DNA from: Vescimonas coprocola
GTDB lineage: Bacteria; Bacillota; Clostridia; Oscillospirales; Oscillospiraceae
DNA: 64,000 nucleotides
Assembly: GCF_018408575.1 (NCBI RefSeq)
Contig: NZ_AP023418.1
Location: forward strand, 124,001-188,000
Reading direction: 5' to 3'
Shown here: in pieces, positions 42,858-52,023 of the stretch
Layout: every line of letters begins with the position of its first letter
How positions within the stretch are numbered: position 1 is the first letter of the stretch
Position numbers and translations under genes: made by a program
Notes under the pieces: generated by a model
Databases searched by the model: none
Told to the model about the DNA's origin: nothing
What the model saw: only the letters and a program-made list of their open reading frames with translations

Positions 42858-44945
42858 TTACAGCAGGTGGAAGTTCACCACCAGACCGGCGAACACGATG
42901 GAGACCATGCTCAGCAGCTTGATGAGGATGTTGATGGCGGGGCCGGAGGTATCCTTGAAGGGATCGCCCACGGTGTCGCCCACCACGCCTGCCTTGTGGC
43001 AGTCGGAGCCCTTGCCGCCGAAGTGGCCGGCCTCGATATACTTCTTGGCGTTATCCCACGCACCGCCGGCGTTGGCCATGTAGATGGCCATCAGGAAGCC
43101 GGTGACGGTAGCGCCGGCCAGCATACCCACAACGCCCATGTAGCCCAGGATCAGACCCACCACGATGGGGCAGACCACAGCGATGATGGTGGGCAGGATC
43201 ATCTCGTGCAGAGATGCCTTGGTGCACAGGTCCACGCAGCGGGCATAGTCGGGATCGGCCTTGCTGTCCATCAGACCGGTGATCTCCCGGAACTGACGGC
43301 GCACCTCCAACACCACACTCTGGGCGGCACGGCCCACGGAGTTCATGGTAAGGGCGGCGAACACGAAGGGCAGGCAGGCACCGATGAACAGACCCACCAG
43401 CACCACGGGGTTCATGAGGCTGAAGTCCTGGAAGGTGACGTCAGCGCCTACCTCCTTGACCTTCTCGATGTAGGAGGCCATCAGGGCCAGAGCGGTCAGA
43501 GCGGCGGAACCGATGGCGAAGCCCTTACCGGTGGCGGCGGTGGTGTTGCCCAGAGAGTCCAGAGCATCGGTGCGCTGGCGGACCTCAGGAGCCAGACCGG
43601 CCATCTCAGCGATGCCGCCGGCGTTGTCGGCCACGGGGCCGTAAGCGTCGGTGGCCAGCGTGATGCCCAGCGTGCTCAGCATACCCACGGCGGCCAGAGC
43701 GATGCCGTACAGGCCCATGCCGGTGGAGGCGGCGCCGCCGGAGCAGAGGTAGGCCACCAGAATGCAGATAGCCACGATGATGATGGGGACGGCGGTGCTC
43801 AGCATACCCAGACCCAAACCGCCGATGATGATGGTGGCGGCACCGGTCTGAGACTTGGAGGACAGATCCTGCGTGGGCTTGAAGGTGTCGGAGGTGTAGT
43901 ACTCCGTGGCCTTACCGATGAGCACACCGGCGATCAGGCCCGCCAGAATGGCGAAGTACAGGCCCAGATGCTCCTTGCCCAGCAGGAGGATCACCAGCGG
44001 GCAGGCGATGATGGCAATGAGGATAGCGGACAGGTTGGTACCACGGGACAGGGCCTTCAGCAGGGTGCGCTGGTCGGCCTGCTCGTCGGTGCGGACGAAG
44101 AAGGTGCCGATGATGGAGCAGATGATGCCGATGGCCGCCATGACCATGGGGATGGCCATGGCCTTGAAGGCCTGATCGGAGAAGGCGGCCACGCCCAGCG
44201 CAGAGGCGGAGATGATAGAGCCAACATAGGACTCGTACAGATCGGCGCCCATACCGGCCACGTCGCCCACGTTGTCGCCTACGTTGTCAGCGATGACGGC
44301 AGGGTTCCGGGGGTCGTCCTCCGGGATACCGGCCTCCACCTTGCCCACCAGATCGGCGCCCACGTCGGCGGCCTTGGTGAAGATGCCGCCGCCCACACGG
44401 GCGAACAGAGCCATGGAGGAGGCGCCCATACCGAAGGTCAGCATGGCGCTGGTGATGGCGGAGGCCTCCAGCTTGAACACGAAGCGCAGCAGGAAGAACC
44501 ACACGGAGATGTCCAGCAGGCCCAGACCCACCACGGTGAAGCCCATGACGGAGCCGGCGGAGAAGGCCACCCGCAGACCACGGTTCAGCCCCTCCTGGCA
44601 GGCATTGGCGGTGCGGCAGTTGGAGGCGGTGGCGATCTTCATGCCGATGAAGCCGGACAGGCCGGAGAAGAAGCCGCCGGTCAGGAAGGCGAAGGGTACG
44701 AACCACGTCAGCAGACCGCAGGCTGCCATGACGCACAGCACCACCACCATGCAGGCGAAGAACACGCCTACCACGGAATACTGGCGCTTGAGGTATGCGT
44801 TAGCACCCTGACGAATGGACTGGGAGATCTTCTGCATGAGGGGGGTGCCCTCCGAGAAGCGCAGCACCTTCTTTGCGGTGATGACCACAAAGAGAAGCGC
44901 AATGATGGAGCCAACAAATGTGGCTAGGACCAGGTACTTTTCCAT
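42858..44945 (-). CDS. hppA: Membrane-bound ion-translocating pyrophosphatase, K+-dependent type
   Basis: 695 residues; start at 44945 after GAGGAAAAG, rather than the in-frame ATG at 45017. About 16 membrane segments. The substrate motifs are present: [34 protein letters not shown] and [16 protein letters not shown], with the C-terminal [24 protein letters not shown], with alanine where K+-independent enzymes have lysine, marks the K+-dependent group. It couples PPi hydrolysis to H+ and/or Na+ pumping. The pumped ion cannot be settled here. Confidence 0.95.
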   Translation of the reverse strand: MEKYLVLATFVGSIIALLFVVITAKKVLRFSEGTPLMQKISQSIRQGANAYLKRQYSVVGVFFACMVVVLCVMAACGLLTWFVPFAFLTGGFFSGLSGFIGMKIATASNCRTANACQEGLNRGLRVAFSAGSVMGFTVVGLGLLDISVWFFLLRFVFKLEASAITSAMLTFGMGASSMALFARVGGGIFTKAADVGADLVGKVEAGIPEDDPRNPAVIADNVGDNVGDVAGMGADLYESYVGSIISASALGVAAFSDQAFKAMAIPMVMAAIGIICSIIGTFFVRTDEQADQRTLLKALSRGTNLSAILIAIIACPLVILLLGKEHLGLYFAILAGLIAGVLIGKATEYYTSDTFKPTQDLSSKSQTGAATIIIGGLGLGMLSTAVPIIIVAICILVAYLCSGGAASTGMGLYGIALAAVGMLSTLGITLATDAYGPVADNAGGIAEMAGLAPEVRQRTDALDSLGNTTAATGKGFAIGSAALTALALMASYIEKVKEVGADVTFQDFSLMNPVVLVGLFIGACLPFVFAALTMNSVGRAAQSVVLEVRRQFREITGLMDSKADPDYARCVDLCTKASLHEMILPTIIAVVCPIVVGLILGYMGVVGMLAGATVTGFLMAIYMANAGGAWDNAKKYIEAGHFGGKGSDCHKAGVVGDTVGDPFKDTSGPAINILIKLLSMVSIVFAGLVVNFHLL

Positions 44946-45401
44946 AAAGTCTTTTCCTCTCTTTTCCTTGTTTTCTCCCGGAGCCGGCAGAGGGACGGGA
45001 GATTCTTTTTGTCCCACTGCACATTATAAAAAACGCTGTCCGCCCCGTCAAATTTTCAAACTTTTTTTCGTAGTGCCTAAAAATTAGTTTGGAGCCGTTC
45101 GTCATTTTTATATAATATTTTTCTTGCAAAGAAAACCGTTTAAAATGGAAAAACGGGGCAAAAATCGGCGGCAGCGACGGAACGATTGCGGAATTTGTGA
45201 CAGGATTTTCTTGCGGGAAGCAGGGGAAAATGTTTTTAAAAATTTTTTTCGAAAACATTTTTCCTTCAAATAAAAGCAAATTCACAAAAAATACACAAAA
45301 AGGCTCCCATTCACTTTTTGCGGGAAAAATGATGAATCAAAAATTGGATACAGAAATTCTTTCGTCATTTTTCACAATCGCGGAAAATGGCTTTAAATGT
45401 C
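44946..45401. other. AT-rich intergenic region between hppA and the FMN oxidoreductase
   Basis: No gene is visible. The sequence is markedly AT-rich, with a long A/T hairpin around 45227-45262 (arms GGAAAATGTTTT/AAAACATTTTTCC, one base bulged). The hppA promoter should lie at its left end, but I could not define convincing hexamers. Confidence 0.5.
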
Positions 45402-45430
45402 TTGAAAAGCGCCCAAAACGGGAGTAAAAT
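45402..45430 (+). promoter_or_regulatory. Promoter of the FMN oxidoreductase
   Basis: TTGAAA (45402-45407), 17 bp, TAAAAT (45425-45430), 32 bases before the start. Confidence 0.75.
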
Positions 45431-45462
45431 AGCCCCATCAATCTCTGGGAGGTTTCAAACAT

Positions 45463-46482
45463 ATGGAATATCAGGAAGTTTTGCAAAACGCCCGCACCTG
45501 TATGGGACCCTACTGCAAGGCGTGCTCCGTATGCAACGGTCAGGCGTGTAAGAATACCATCCCCGGCCCAGGCGCCAAAGGCTCCGGCACCGGCTTTGCC
45601 CGGAACTACCAGAAGTGGCAGGAGCTGCGGGTGAATCTGGATACCATCGGGGAAAACCGTCCCGCCGACACGTCCTTCGACTTCTTCGGCCACCGGCTGG
45701 CCCTGCCGGTGATGGCGGCTCCTGTGGGAGCCATGCAGCTGCACTACGGAGATAAGTACGACGATCTGACCTATAACCGGTTGCTGCTGGCGGCCTGTGC
45801 TAAGGCGGGCATCGTGGCCTTCACCGGCGACGGCGTGGACCCGGCGGTGATGGAGGGCGCCACGCAGGCCATCCGGGCCCAGCAGGGCTGCGGTGTGCCT
45901 ACGGTGAAGCCCTGGGACCGGGAGACCCTGATGCAGAAGCTGGACTTGGCCCTGACCGCCGATCCCATGGCCATTGCCATGGACATCGATGCCGCCGGTC
46001 TGCCCTTCCTCCGCAACCGGATGCCGCCTGCCGGCAGCAAGACCGTGGCGGAGCTGCGGGAGGTGGCGGAGTACGCCCGAAAGCCCTTTATCCTCAAGGG
46101 CATCATGACCGTCCGTGGGGCGGAGAAGGCGGTGGAGGCCGGGGCCTCCGCCATCGTGGTGTCCAACCACGGCGGCCGGGTGCTGGATCAGTGTCCCGCC
46201 ACGGCGGAGGTGCTGCCCGCCATTGCCGACGCCGTGGGCGACCAGGTCATGGTGCTGGTGGACGGCGGCATCCGCACAGGGCTGGATGTGTTCAAGGCGC
46301 TGGCGCTGGGAGCGGACGGCGTTCTCATTGGCCGTCCCTTCGTCACCATGGTCTATGGCGGCGGCGAGGAGGGCGTGGCAGCCTACGTCCGCAAGCTGAC
46401 GGATGAGCTGTCGGATACCATGGCCATGTGCGGCGCCCACAGCCTGAAGGAGATCAACCGGGAGATGCTCTGGCAGGGCTGA
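45463..46482 (+). CDS. FMN-dependent alpha-hydroxy-acid oxidising protein with N-terminal cysteine cluster
   Basis: 339 residues. Starting around LPVMAAPVGAM the protein follows the lactate oxidase/glycolate oxidase TIM barrel: LKGIMTVRGAEKA with the flavin-contacting lysine, VSNHGGRVLD with the catalytic histidine and arginine, VDGGIRTGLDVFKALALGADGVLIGRP for the FMN phosphate. The first 30 residues hold five cysteines (C13, C18, C21, C24, C29), absent from classical family members, possibly for a metal or Fe-S site or redox switch. It may be a 2-hydroxyacid dehydrogenase adapted to anaerobic life. No operon partner. Confidence 0.85.
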   Translation: MEYQEVLQNARTCMGPYCKACSVCNGQACKNTIPGPGAKGSGTGFARNYQKWQELRVNLDTIGENRPADTSFDFFGHRLALPVMAAPVGAMQLHYGDKYDDLTYNRLLLAACAKAGIVAFTGDGVDPAVMEGATQAIRAQQGCGVPTVKPWDRETLMQKLDLALTADPMAIAMDIDAAGLPFLRNRMPPAGSKTVAELREVAEYARKPFILKGIMTVRGAEKAVEAGASAIVVSNHGGRVLDQCPATAEVLPAIADAVGDQVMVLVDGGIRTGLDVFKALALGADGVLIGRPFVTMVYGGGEEGVAAYVRKLTDELSDTMAMCGAHSLKEINREMLWQG

Positions 46483-46606
46483 TGCGGACTGATGCGGTCT
46501 GATGCACACATCATTCTATTCGGCTATCATGGGAACATATTCTGCTGCTATGACATTTTGATCGGATTTGTTCCGATCTTCTAAAAATTCGTGACAGGAG
46601 GCGCTT

Positions 46607-47218
46607 ATGTACATTACATGGTTGGGCCACAGCTGCTTTCGGCTGGAGTCGGCGGGCTACGGGCTGGTCATTGATCCCTATCGGGTTGTGGCGGGCTATC
46701 CGCCGCTGCGGGTGGAGGCCAACGCCGTTTATATCAGCCACCACCACTTTGACCACGACTGTCTGGAGGCGGTGACACTGCTGCCCGGCGGGGAAAATCC
46801 CTTTACGGTGGAGACGTTCTCTACCTTCCATGACGACTGTCAGGGCGCTCTCCGGGGCGATAACACCGTTCATATCTTCCGGGCGGAGGGCATGACCGTG
46901 GTACATCTGGGGGACTTGGGCTGCGCCCTGACAGCGGCGCAGGAGGAGAAAATTTCGGGCTGCGATGCGCTGATGCTGCCGGTGGGCGGCACCTATACCA
47001 TCGATGCCGCTGCGGCGGCGGAGCTGGTGCGTCGGCTGCACCCCCGACTGGTGCTGCCCATGCATTTCCGGAGAGGGGAGCAGGGCTTCCCGGAGCTGAC
47101 CACGCTGGAGGACTTTCTCTCCCGCCTCCCGGAGCAGCCGGTACACCGACTGACGGGAGAGACGCTGGATCTGACGTCCAAAGGGACGTCGGGTGTTGTG
47201 ATCTTCCCCCGTCGGTAA
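46607..47218 (+). CDS. Metallo-beta-lactamase fold hydrolase (UlaG-like)
   Basis: 203 residues, AGGAGG before ATG 46607. The N-terminal WLGHSCFRLE, metal motif SHHHFDHD (HxHxDH-like), the DLG third-ligand segment (VVHLGDLG) and PMHFRRGE with the last histidine match the compact UlaG-like MBL group (metal-dependent hydrolase). Substrates in this group range from sugar lactones to phosphodiesters and cannot be predicted. A promoter-like TACACT region separates it from the next gene. Confidence 0.85.
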   Translation: MYITWLGHSCFRLESAGYGLVIDPYRVVAGYPPLRVEANAVYISHHHFDHDCLEAVTLLPGGENPFTVETFSTFHDDCQGALRGDNTVHIFRAEGMTVVHLGDLGCALTAAQEEKISGCDALMLPVGGTYTIDAAAAAELVRRLHPRLVLPMHFRRGEQGFPELTTLEDFLSRLPEQPVHRLTGETLDLTSKGTSGVVIFPRR

Positions 47219-47333
47219 GGGAAAATTCTGTCCGGTTTTTGTCCGGAAAATGTCCAAAAACCAGAGTAGGTATAAGCCCCTCCGTTTTCGTGTACACTGA
47301 GGTATCAGGTACATGGAAACGGAGGGCTTTTAC

Positions 47334-47873
47334 ATGGCAGAAAAACGGTGGCGCACTTGGGAGACGGTGGGCCTGCTGGTGGTGCTGGCGGCGGGGAACC
47401 TGCTGCACTTTGTTTACGACTGGACGGGGCAGAGTCCCATAGCGGCACCGCTGGCCGCCGTCAACGAATCCACATGGGAGCACATGAAGCTTTTCATCAC
47501 TCCGTGGGTGCTGTGGTCACTGGTGGAATGCATCGCCCTACGGGGCCACGGCGCCCTGCTGCCCGCCCGTGGATTGGGGCTGCTGACGGGCCTTGCGGCC
47601 ATCCCGGCGCTGTTTTACACCTATCAGGGAATTTTGGGCCGGGGGATCATGTGGGTGGATGTACTGATTTTCCAGCTGGCGGTGCTGCTGGCCTTTTGGG
47701 TCAGCTGGAGCGTTCAGGCCCGGCGGGTGCTGGACGGGCCGGTGTGGCAGATCTTAGGCGGCGTGACGCTGCTGGCGGTGTGGGGGCTGGCCATCTGGTG
47801 GACCTACGCACCGCCCCAGCTGCCGCTGTTCGTGGATCCCACCGACGGAAGCCGGGGCATCCCACTGCGGTAG
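47334..47873 (+). CDS. DUF6512-like membrane protein
   Basis: 179 residues. ATG 47334 follows ACGGAGG; an in-frame ATG at 47313 lacks a site. Five hydrophobic segments are visible. The conserved early part HFVYDWTGQSPIAAPLAAVNESTWEHMKL, with charged residues flanking a PxxAxNES-WEH core, is characteristic of the DUF6512 family, whose function is unknown. The short C-terminal tail is polar. Single gene followed by a GC-rich hairpin. Confidence 0.75.
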   Translation: MAEKRWRTWETVGLLVVLAAGNLLHFVYDWTGQSPIAAPLAAVNESTWEHMKLFITPWVLWSLVECIALRGHGALLPARGLGLLTGLAAIPALFYTYQGILGRGIMWVDVLIFQLAVLLAFWVSWSVQARRVLDGPVWQILGGVTLLAVWGLAIWWTYAPPQLPLFVDPTDGSRGIPLR

Positions 47874-47914
47874 GTCTGCGGGTGGGGGAGACGGCTTGCA
47901 AAATGTGATAAGCG

Positions 47915-47954
47915 GGCAAGGGCAGGCACGCCGGAGGGCATGCCTGCCCTTGCC
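47915..47954 (+). terminator. GC-rich hairpin after the DUF6512 gene
   Basis: A 14-bp perfect stem (47915-47928/47941-47954) with a 12-nt loop; the following GATTTGCC is a weak tail. Confidence 0.55.
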
Positions 47955-48053
47955 GATTTGCCGCATCCGCTTGCCGGTGGGAGAGCATCGTCCGGGTTTC
48001 GGCGACCGGAGGGGCGATGACCCGATTGGATGTCCCGATATTGGGATTTTTTC

Positions 48054-48082
48054 TTGACCGGGAGGAGCGCATGGGGTATAAT
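48054..48082 (+). promoter_or_regulatory. Promoter of the xpaC-telA-TPM cluster
   Basis: TTGACC (48054-48059), 17 bp, TATAAT (48077-48082). Confidence 0.85.
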
Positions 48083-48123
48083 CGAACCAACTGTATATGA
48101 CAGGTCAGAAACGGAGGCGTGCA

Positions 48124-48834
48124 ATGAAAAAGATCGTGCATAAATCGGCTGCGCCCATATACGCAGCGGCGGTGGTGTGGGTGCTGTATGCCCTGCTGCT
48201 GCCCCTGTACAAGCCGGGCCACTTTATCATGGCGGCTGCGGCGTCGGTAGTGGTATTTCTCATCGCCCGCATCTTCTGCAAGGACGTTGTGGAGGAGGTG
48301 GAGGAGAAGCCCCAGCCCACCGGTAACCCGGAGCTGGACAAGATGATCTCCGACGGTGAGCTGGCCATCCGGGAGATGAAGCGCCTCAACGACAGCATCA
48401 AGGACGAGACCATCAGCCGGCAGATCGACCGGCTGGAGGAGGTCTCCAACAAAATCTTCGACTGTGTTAAGGCAGATCCCAAGAAGCTGCCGCAGATCCG
48501 TAAATTCATGAACTACTACCTGCCTACCACGCTGAAGCTCCTCAACGCCTATGACCGCATGAGCAGTCAGGGCGTGGAGGGTCAGAACATCAGCGGCACC
48601 ATGGAGCGGGTGGAGAGCATGATGAGCACCATTGTCACTGCCTTTGAACGGCAGCTGGACAGTCTCTTTGGGGATCAGGCGCTGGATATCTCCACGGATA
48701 TCACGGTGCTGGAGAACATGATGGCCCGTGAGGGACTCAGCGACGACCCCATCCACCAGACCCAGAAGGAGACTCCGGCGGCGGAGGAGAAGGAGAGCGG
48801 CGAGGACGGCGACGGCATCCAGCTGGAGCTGTAA
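48124..48834 (+). CDS. xpaC: XpaC-like protein (5-bromo-4-chloroindolyl phosphate hydrolysis family)
   Basis: 236 residues; start at 48124 after ACGGAGG. Two N-terminal membrane helices (about 10-50) precede a helical cytoplasmic domain with DKMISDGELAIREMKRLND and RKFMNYYLPTTLKLLNAYD, the recognisable XpaC core. The acidic tail is low-complexity. XpaC-family genes are typically next to telA, as here. The biochemical activity is not established; membrane-associated stress response is the usual interpretation. Confidence 0.88.
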   Translation: MKKIVHKSAAPIYAAAVVWVLYALLLPLYKPGHFIMAAAASVVVFLIARIFCKDVVEEVEEKPQPTGNPELDKMISDGELAIREMKRLNDSIKDETISRQIDRLEEVSNKIFDCVKADPKKLPQIRKFMNYYLPTTLKLLNAYDRMSSQGVEGQNISGTMERVESMMSTIVTAFERQLDSLFGDQALDISTDITVLENMMAREGLSDDPIHQTQKETPAAEEKESGEDGDGIQLEL

Positions 48835-48918
48835 AAAGACCCTGAGAGGAGGGCGGCCCATGGGGCGGCGTCTTTCGGGAAATGCGAGTAAACAAACAAT
48901 ATGAGATAGAAAGGAACT

Positions 48919-50088
48919 ATGACCATGACAGACAACATGATGCCTGAACTGACCCTGGAGCCTACGGCGGCGGCCGAGGCCGTTCCCCAGCTGACGCTGG
49001 AGCCTACGGCTCCCGAAGTGCCGGAGCCGGAGGAGAAGAAGATCGAGCCGGTGGAGATGGATGAAAAGCTCCTGACCGACGAGGAGAAGAAGGCGGTGGA
49101 GGAGTTTTCCCACAAGATCGACGTGCGGGATACCAACATGATCCTGCAGTACGGCGCCGCCGCACAGAAGAGCGTGGCGGGTTTTTCCGAGAGCGCCCTG
49201 AATAACGTTCGTAGCAAGGATCTGGGCGAGATCGGGCAGGACCTGAGCCGTCTGGTGGTGGAGCTGAAGGGCTTCGGCGACGGCGAAGAAAAGAAGGGTC
49301 TCATGGGCCTGTTCAAGAAGGCCGGGAACCGACTGGAGAGCATGAAGGCCCAGTACGGCAAGGTGGAGGCCAACGTGGAGAAGATCGCCCAGTCTCTGGA
49401 GCAGCACCAGATCACGCTGCTCAAGGACGTGGCCATGTTCGACCAGATGTATGAGCTGAACCTGAAGTACTACAAGGAACTGACCATGTACATTCTGGCC
49501 GGTAAAAAGCGGCTGGAGGAGGTACGCAGCGGTGAACTGGAGGAGCTTCGCAAGAAGGCGGAGCAGTCCGGCACGGCAGAGGACGCACAGGCCTATAACG
49601 ATCTGGTGAACCTGTGCAACCGGTTTGAAAAGAAGATCCACGATCTGGAGCTGACCCGGATGGTGTCGGTGCAGATGGGCCCCCAGACCCGGCTGCTGCA
49701 GAACAACGACACGTTGATGATCGAGAAGATCCAGTCCTCGCTGGTGAACACCATTCCCCTGTGGAAGAGCCAGATGGTGCTGGCGCTGGGGCTGGAGCAC
49801 AGCCGTCAGGCCACGGCGGCTCAGAGCGCCGTGACGGAGATGACCAACGAGCTGCTGAAGAAGAACGCCGACACCCTGAAGATGGGGACCATCGCCACCG
49901 CCAAGGAGGCCGAGCGCTCCATCGTGGACATCGAGACGCTGCAGCACACCAACCAGCAGCTCATCGAGTCTCTGGACGAGGTGGCCCGCATCCAGCAGGA
50001 GGGCGCCGCCAAGCGCAAGGAGGCCGAGGCCCAGCTGGGCCGCATCGAGGGCGAACTGAAGCAGAAGCTGCTGGAGCTGCGTGGTTAA
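48919..50088 (+). CDS. telA: Toxic anion resistance protein TelA
   Basis: 389 residues. AAAGGA precedes ATG 48919; ATG 48925 is an equally possible start. After a repeated acidic N-terminus (two LTLEPTA segments) the protein is almost wholly alpha-helical. It has the TelA/KlaA core (DIGQDL-like EIGQDLSRLVVELK, LLKDVAMFDQMYELNLKYYKELTMYILAG, NTIPLWKSQMVLALGLEHSRQA). The family was named for tellurite resistance in plasmid systems but is widespread in chromosomes. It pairs with xpaC upstream and a TPM protein downstream. Confidence 0.92.
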   Translation: MTMTDNMMPELTLEPTAAAEAVPQLTLEPTAPEVPEPEEKKIEPVEMDEKLLTDEEKKAVEEFSHKIDVRDTNMILQYGAAAQKSVAGFSESALNNVRSKDLGEIGQDLSRLVVELKGFGDGEEKKGLMGLFKKAGNRLESMKAQYGKVEANVEKIAQSLEQHQITLLKDVAMFDQMYELNLKYYKELTMYILAGKKRLEEVRSGELEELRKKAEQSGTAEDAQAYNDLVNLCNRFEKKIHDLELTRMVSVQMGPQTRLLQNNDTLMIEKIQSSLVNTIPLWKSQMVLALGLEHSRQATAAQSAVTEMTNELLKKNADTLKMGTIATAKEAERSIVDIETLQHTNQQLIESLDEVARIQQEGAAKRKEAEAQLGRIEGELKQKLLELRG

Positions 50089-50125
50089 GCTGAGAGATAC
50101 GACTTCTCCGTGAAGGGAGACTACC

Positions 50126-51136
50126 ATGAAATTTTATCAAAAACGTGGCTTTGCGCTGGTGGTGCTGGTGCTGGCCATTCTGGGCTCCTGCGTCTACGGC
50201 ATCAGCAAAAAGCCCGCCGACCTGCCCCAGGTATCCTACGGCAACTGGCTGCGGGACGACGCCGACCTGTTGACGGACGAGACGGAGGCCTCCCTGCGGC
50301 AGTATGACCAGAGCTGGGACAGCGACTATCGGGCCATCATCGCCGTGGCGACGCTGGACACGCTGAACGGCTGGACCTATGAGAAGGCAGCGGCGGAGCT
50401 TGGCTCCCAGTGGGGGCTGGGCGGCAATGATATGCTGCTGCTGTTGGTAAAGGACAGCGACTACTACGTGGCGCTGGGCGACAACGTGCTGGACGCCATG
50501 ACGGACACCTATCAGGCGGGCCTGCAGGGCGCTGTGGAGGCTCCCTACTATCAGGGGGATTACGACGCAGCGGCGCTGGCCTTCTTCCGGCAGGCGGATG
50601 TGTTCTATGCCCAGACGCTGGGCCGTCAGCAGAGCGGCGGCAGCTATTCCGATTATGAGGATAACGGTGCGTGGCAGGGCAATGACTCCGGCTCTGTGGC
50701 GGCTGTGGTGCTGCTGGTGGTGGGCATCTTTGTGGTGTGGATCCTGCTGGATGGCCTGCGGTATCGCCGGTATCGCCGCCGCCCGGTGGTGGTAGGCGGG
50801 CCTGTGTACTATCCCGTGTTCTGGGGACGGCATCCCCGTCCGCCACGGCGGCCTGCACCGCCCCGTGGCCCCCGTCCGCCCATGGGCGGTGGTCCTCGGC
50901 CTCCTATGGGGGGCGGCCCCAGACCGCCGATGGGCGGCGGTCCTCGGCCCGGTGGATCCCGGCCCAGTACCCCTCGACCCTCCCGGCCTTCCGGTTCCCG
51001 GCCCTCCCGGAGCTTCGGCGGCGGGAGCCGCAGCGGTGGCTTCAGCGGCAAGGGCTTCGGCGGGAGCTCCCGTTCCGGCGGAGGCAGCCGTGGCGGCGGC
51101 TTCAGCGGGAAAGGCTTCGGCGGAGGCAAGAGATAA
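50126..51136 (+). CDS. TPM-domain membrane protein with Gly/Arg/Pro/Ser-rich tail
   Basis: 336 residues, AAGGGAG before the start. A signal-anchor helix (8-25) precedes an extracytoplasmic TPM (Psb32/YgcG-like) domain from DDADLLTDETEASL to about residue 170. A second helix (about 193-212) follows, then a basic, Pro/Gly-rich tail with the repeat GPRPPMGG (four near copies) and a final GFSGKGFGG repeat pair. TPM domains act in membrane protein quality control or phosphatase-like roles. Co-occurrence with XpaC and TelA suggests a shared envelope-stress module. The cytoplasmic tail is likely disordered and could bind RNA or partners. Confidence 0.85.
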   Translation: MKFYQKRGFALVVLVLAILGSCVYGISKKPADLPQVSYGNWLRDDADLLTDETEASLRQYDQSWDSDYRAIIAVATLDTLNGWTYEKAAAELGSQWGLGGNDMLLLLVKDSDYYVALGDNVLDAMTDTYQAGLQGAVEAPYYQGDYDAAALAFFRQADVFYAQTLGRQQSGGSYSDYEDNGAWQGNDSGSVAAVVLLVVGIFVVWILLDGLRYRRYRRRPVVVGGPVYYPVFWGRHPRPPRRPAPPRGPRPPMGGGPRPPMGGGPRPPMGGGPRPGGSRPSTPRPSRPSGSRPSRSFGGGSRSGGFSGKGFGGSSRSGGGSRGGGFSGKGFGGGKR

Positions 51137-51145
51137 GCTAAATAA

Positions 51146-51184
51146 AAAAATAGCGGCAGGAACGAAGTTCCTGCCGCTATTTTT
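51146..51184. terminator. Bidirectional terminator after the TPM gene
   Basis: An 18-bp perfect stem (51146-51163/51167-51184) with GAA loop, A-run before and T-run after; it serves the convergent XRE genes too. Confidence 0.92.
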
Positions 51185-51192
51185 TCAGCTGG

Positions 51193-51432
51193 TTATGATT
51201 CCCGGAATAATTCGTCATAGGTGGTGTGCAGGGCGTCTCGGATGCCCCGGAGCTGGGTGGCTTCAATATGTCGGACACCACGTTCGATCTTCACCAGTGT
51301 CTCACGGGTCATGTTGATGCCCTCCAGCTGCAGCAGCTGCACCAGCTGGGTCTGCTTGATGTGTTGAGCCAGACGGATGCGGCGTATATTCTCTCCGATG
51401 CGGATGCTGTCCTGCTTGATTTTCTGTTCCAC
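51193..51432 (-). CDS. Small XRE-family regulator (second of a tandem pair)
   Basis: 79 residues. The start is taken as GTG 51432, preceded by GGGAGGT; an in-frame ATG at 51447 overlaps that site. It is a single Cro/C1-type HTH (IRIGENIRRIRLAQHIKQTQ, INMTRETLVKIERGVRHI). It starts 19 bases after the stop of another 79-residue XRE protein, so the pair is one operon. Sequence similarity between the two is low beyond the HTH. Confidence 0.8.
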   Translation of the reverse strand: MEQKIKQDSIRIGENIRRIRLAQHIKQTQLVQLLQLEGINMTRETLVKIERGVRHIEATQLRGIRDALHTTYDELFRES

Positions 51433-51451
51433 GGGCTTACCTCCCATAAAA

Positions 51452-51691
51452 TTATGGTTCGGGGTACTCTGATATTTGCTGCTCAATTTGCCGGACGATA
51501 TCGCTGGGCGGAATATCCAGCGCCTGTGCGATTTTGAAAAGGGTATCGAGGGTGGGACTCCGCAGTCCACGCTCGATTTTGCTGTAATGGGTGCGGTCCA
51601 GACCGGCCAGACCGCTGAGGACCTCCTGTGACATTCCCTTTCGGAGCCGATAGCTTTGAATCACCTGCCCCACCAGAGCGGCGCTGACCAT
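51452..51691 (-). CDS. Small XRE-family regulator (first of a tandem pair)
   Basis: 79 residues; start at 51691 after AAGGTGAGG. HTH core VIQSYRLRKGMSQEVLSGLAG and HYSKIERGLRSPTLDTLFKI is canonical, with SinR-like spacing. The promoter region contains a perfect 17-bp palindrome over an extended -10, which fits autoregulation by this protein or its partner. Confidence 0.85.
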   Translation of the reverse strand: MVSAALVGQVIQSYRLRKGMSQEVLSGLAGLDRTHYSKIERGLRSPTLDTLFKIAQALDIPPSDIVRQIEQQISEYPEP

Positions 51692-51707
51692 GACCTCACC
51701 TTCTTTC

Positions 51708-51724
51708 CCTGTTATCATAACAGG
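51708..51724 (-). promoter_or_regulatory. Palindromic operator over the -10 of the tandem XRE operon
   Basis: CCTGTTATCATAACAGG is a perfect 17-bp palindrome. On the minus strand it contains TGTTATGAT, an extended -10. A second inverted repeat, GGTCACTTGACC, lies at 51744-51755 in the same intergenic region. Confidence 0.7.
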
Positions 51725-51806
51725 AAGCAAAGAACGGAATGAGGTCACTTGACCCCGACGACAAAAAGGTGTAGAATGGACCTATCTAAATTGGGGGGTG
51801 GAATAG

Positions 51807-51971
51807 ATGAAGCGGGTGGAGATACTGGTGGAGGAGAGCCTATACGAATTCTACCGGAAGGTAGGGGCGCAGGCCGGGGGCCTGCCGGCGGAGCGGGTCA
51901 TGGCGGATGCACTGCTGAAGCTGGCAGGGGAGTTGTCGCTGCAGGCGCTGGAGAAAAAGCGGCGGCCGTGA
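51807..51971 (+). CDS. 54-residue protein, ribbon-helix-helix-like
   Basis: ATG 51807 follows GGGGGGTGG. The product starts MKRVEILVEESLYEFYRKVG, and the middle (LPAERVMADALLKLAGEL) gives a strand-helix-helix pattern as in CopG/Arc-type small DNA-binding proteins, though the family is not certain. It is divergent from the XRE pair and convergent with rpmA, with a shared terminator. It could be an antitoxin-like or accessory regulator; no toxin is adjacent. Confidence 0.6.
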   Translation: MKRVEILVEESLYEFYRKVGAQAGGLPAERVMADALLKLAGELSLQALEKKRRP

Positions 51972-51977
51972 GAAAGG

Positions 51978-52012
51978 AAAAAACCGTGGAAGCTGTGCTT
52001 CCACGGTTTTTT
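51978..52012. terminator. Bidirectional terminator between the 54-residue gene and rpmA
   Basis: A 15-bp perfect stem (51978-51992/51998-52012) with A-run and T-run at the ends. Confidence 0.92.
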
Positions 52013-52023
52013 GAACGTAAATT

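Noticed and set aside
48919-50088. Dedicated tellurite resistance
   Set aside because: TelA-family genes are common on chromosomes without tellurite resistance, and no ter genes are linked.
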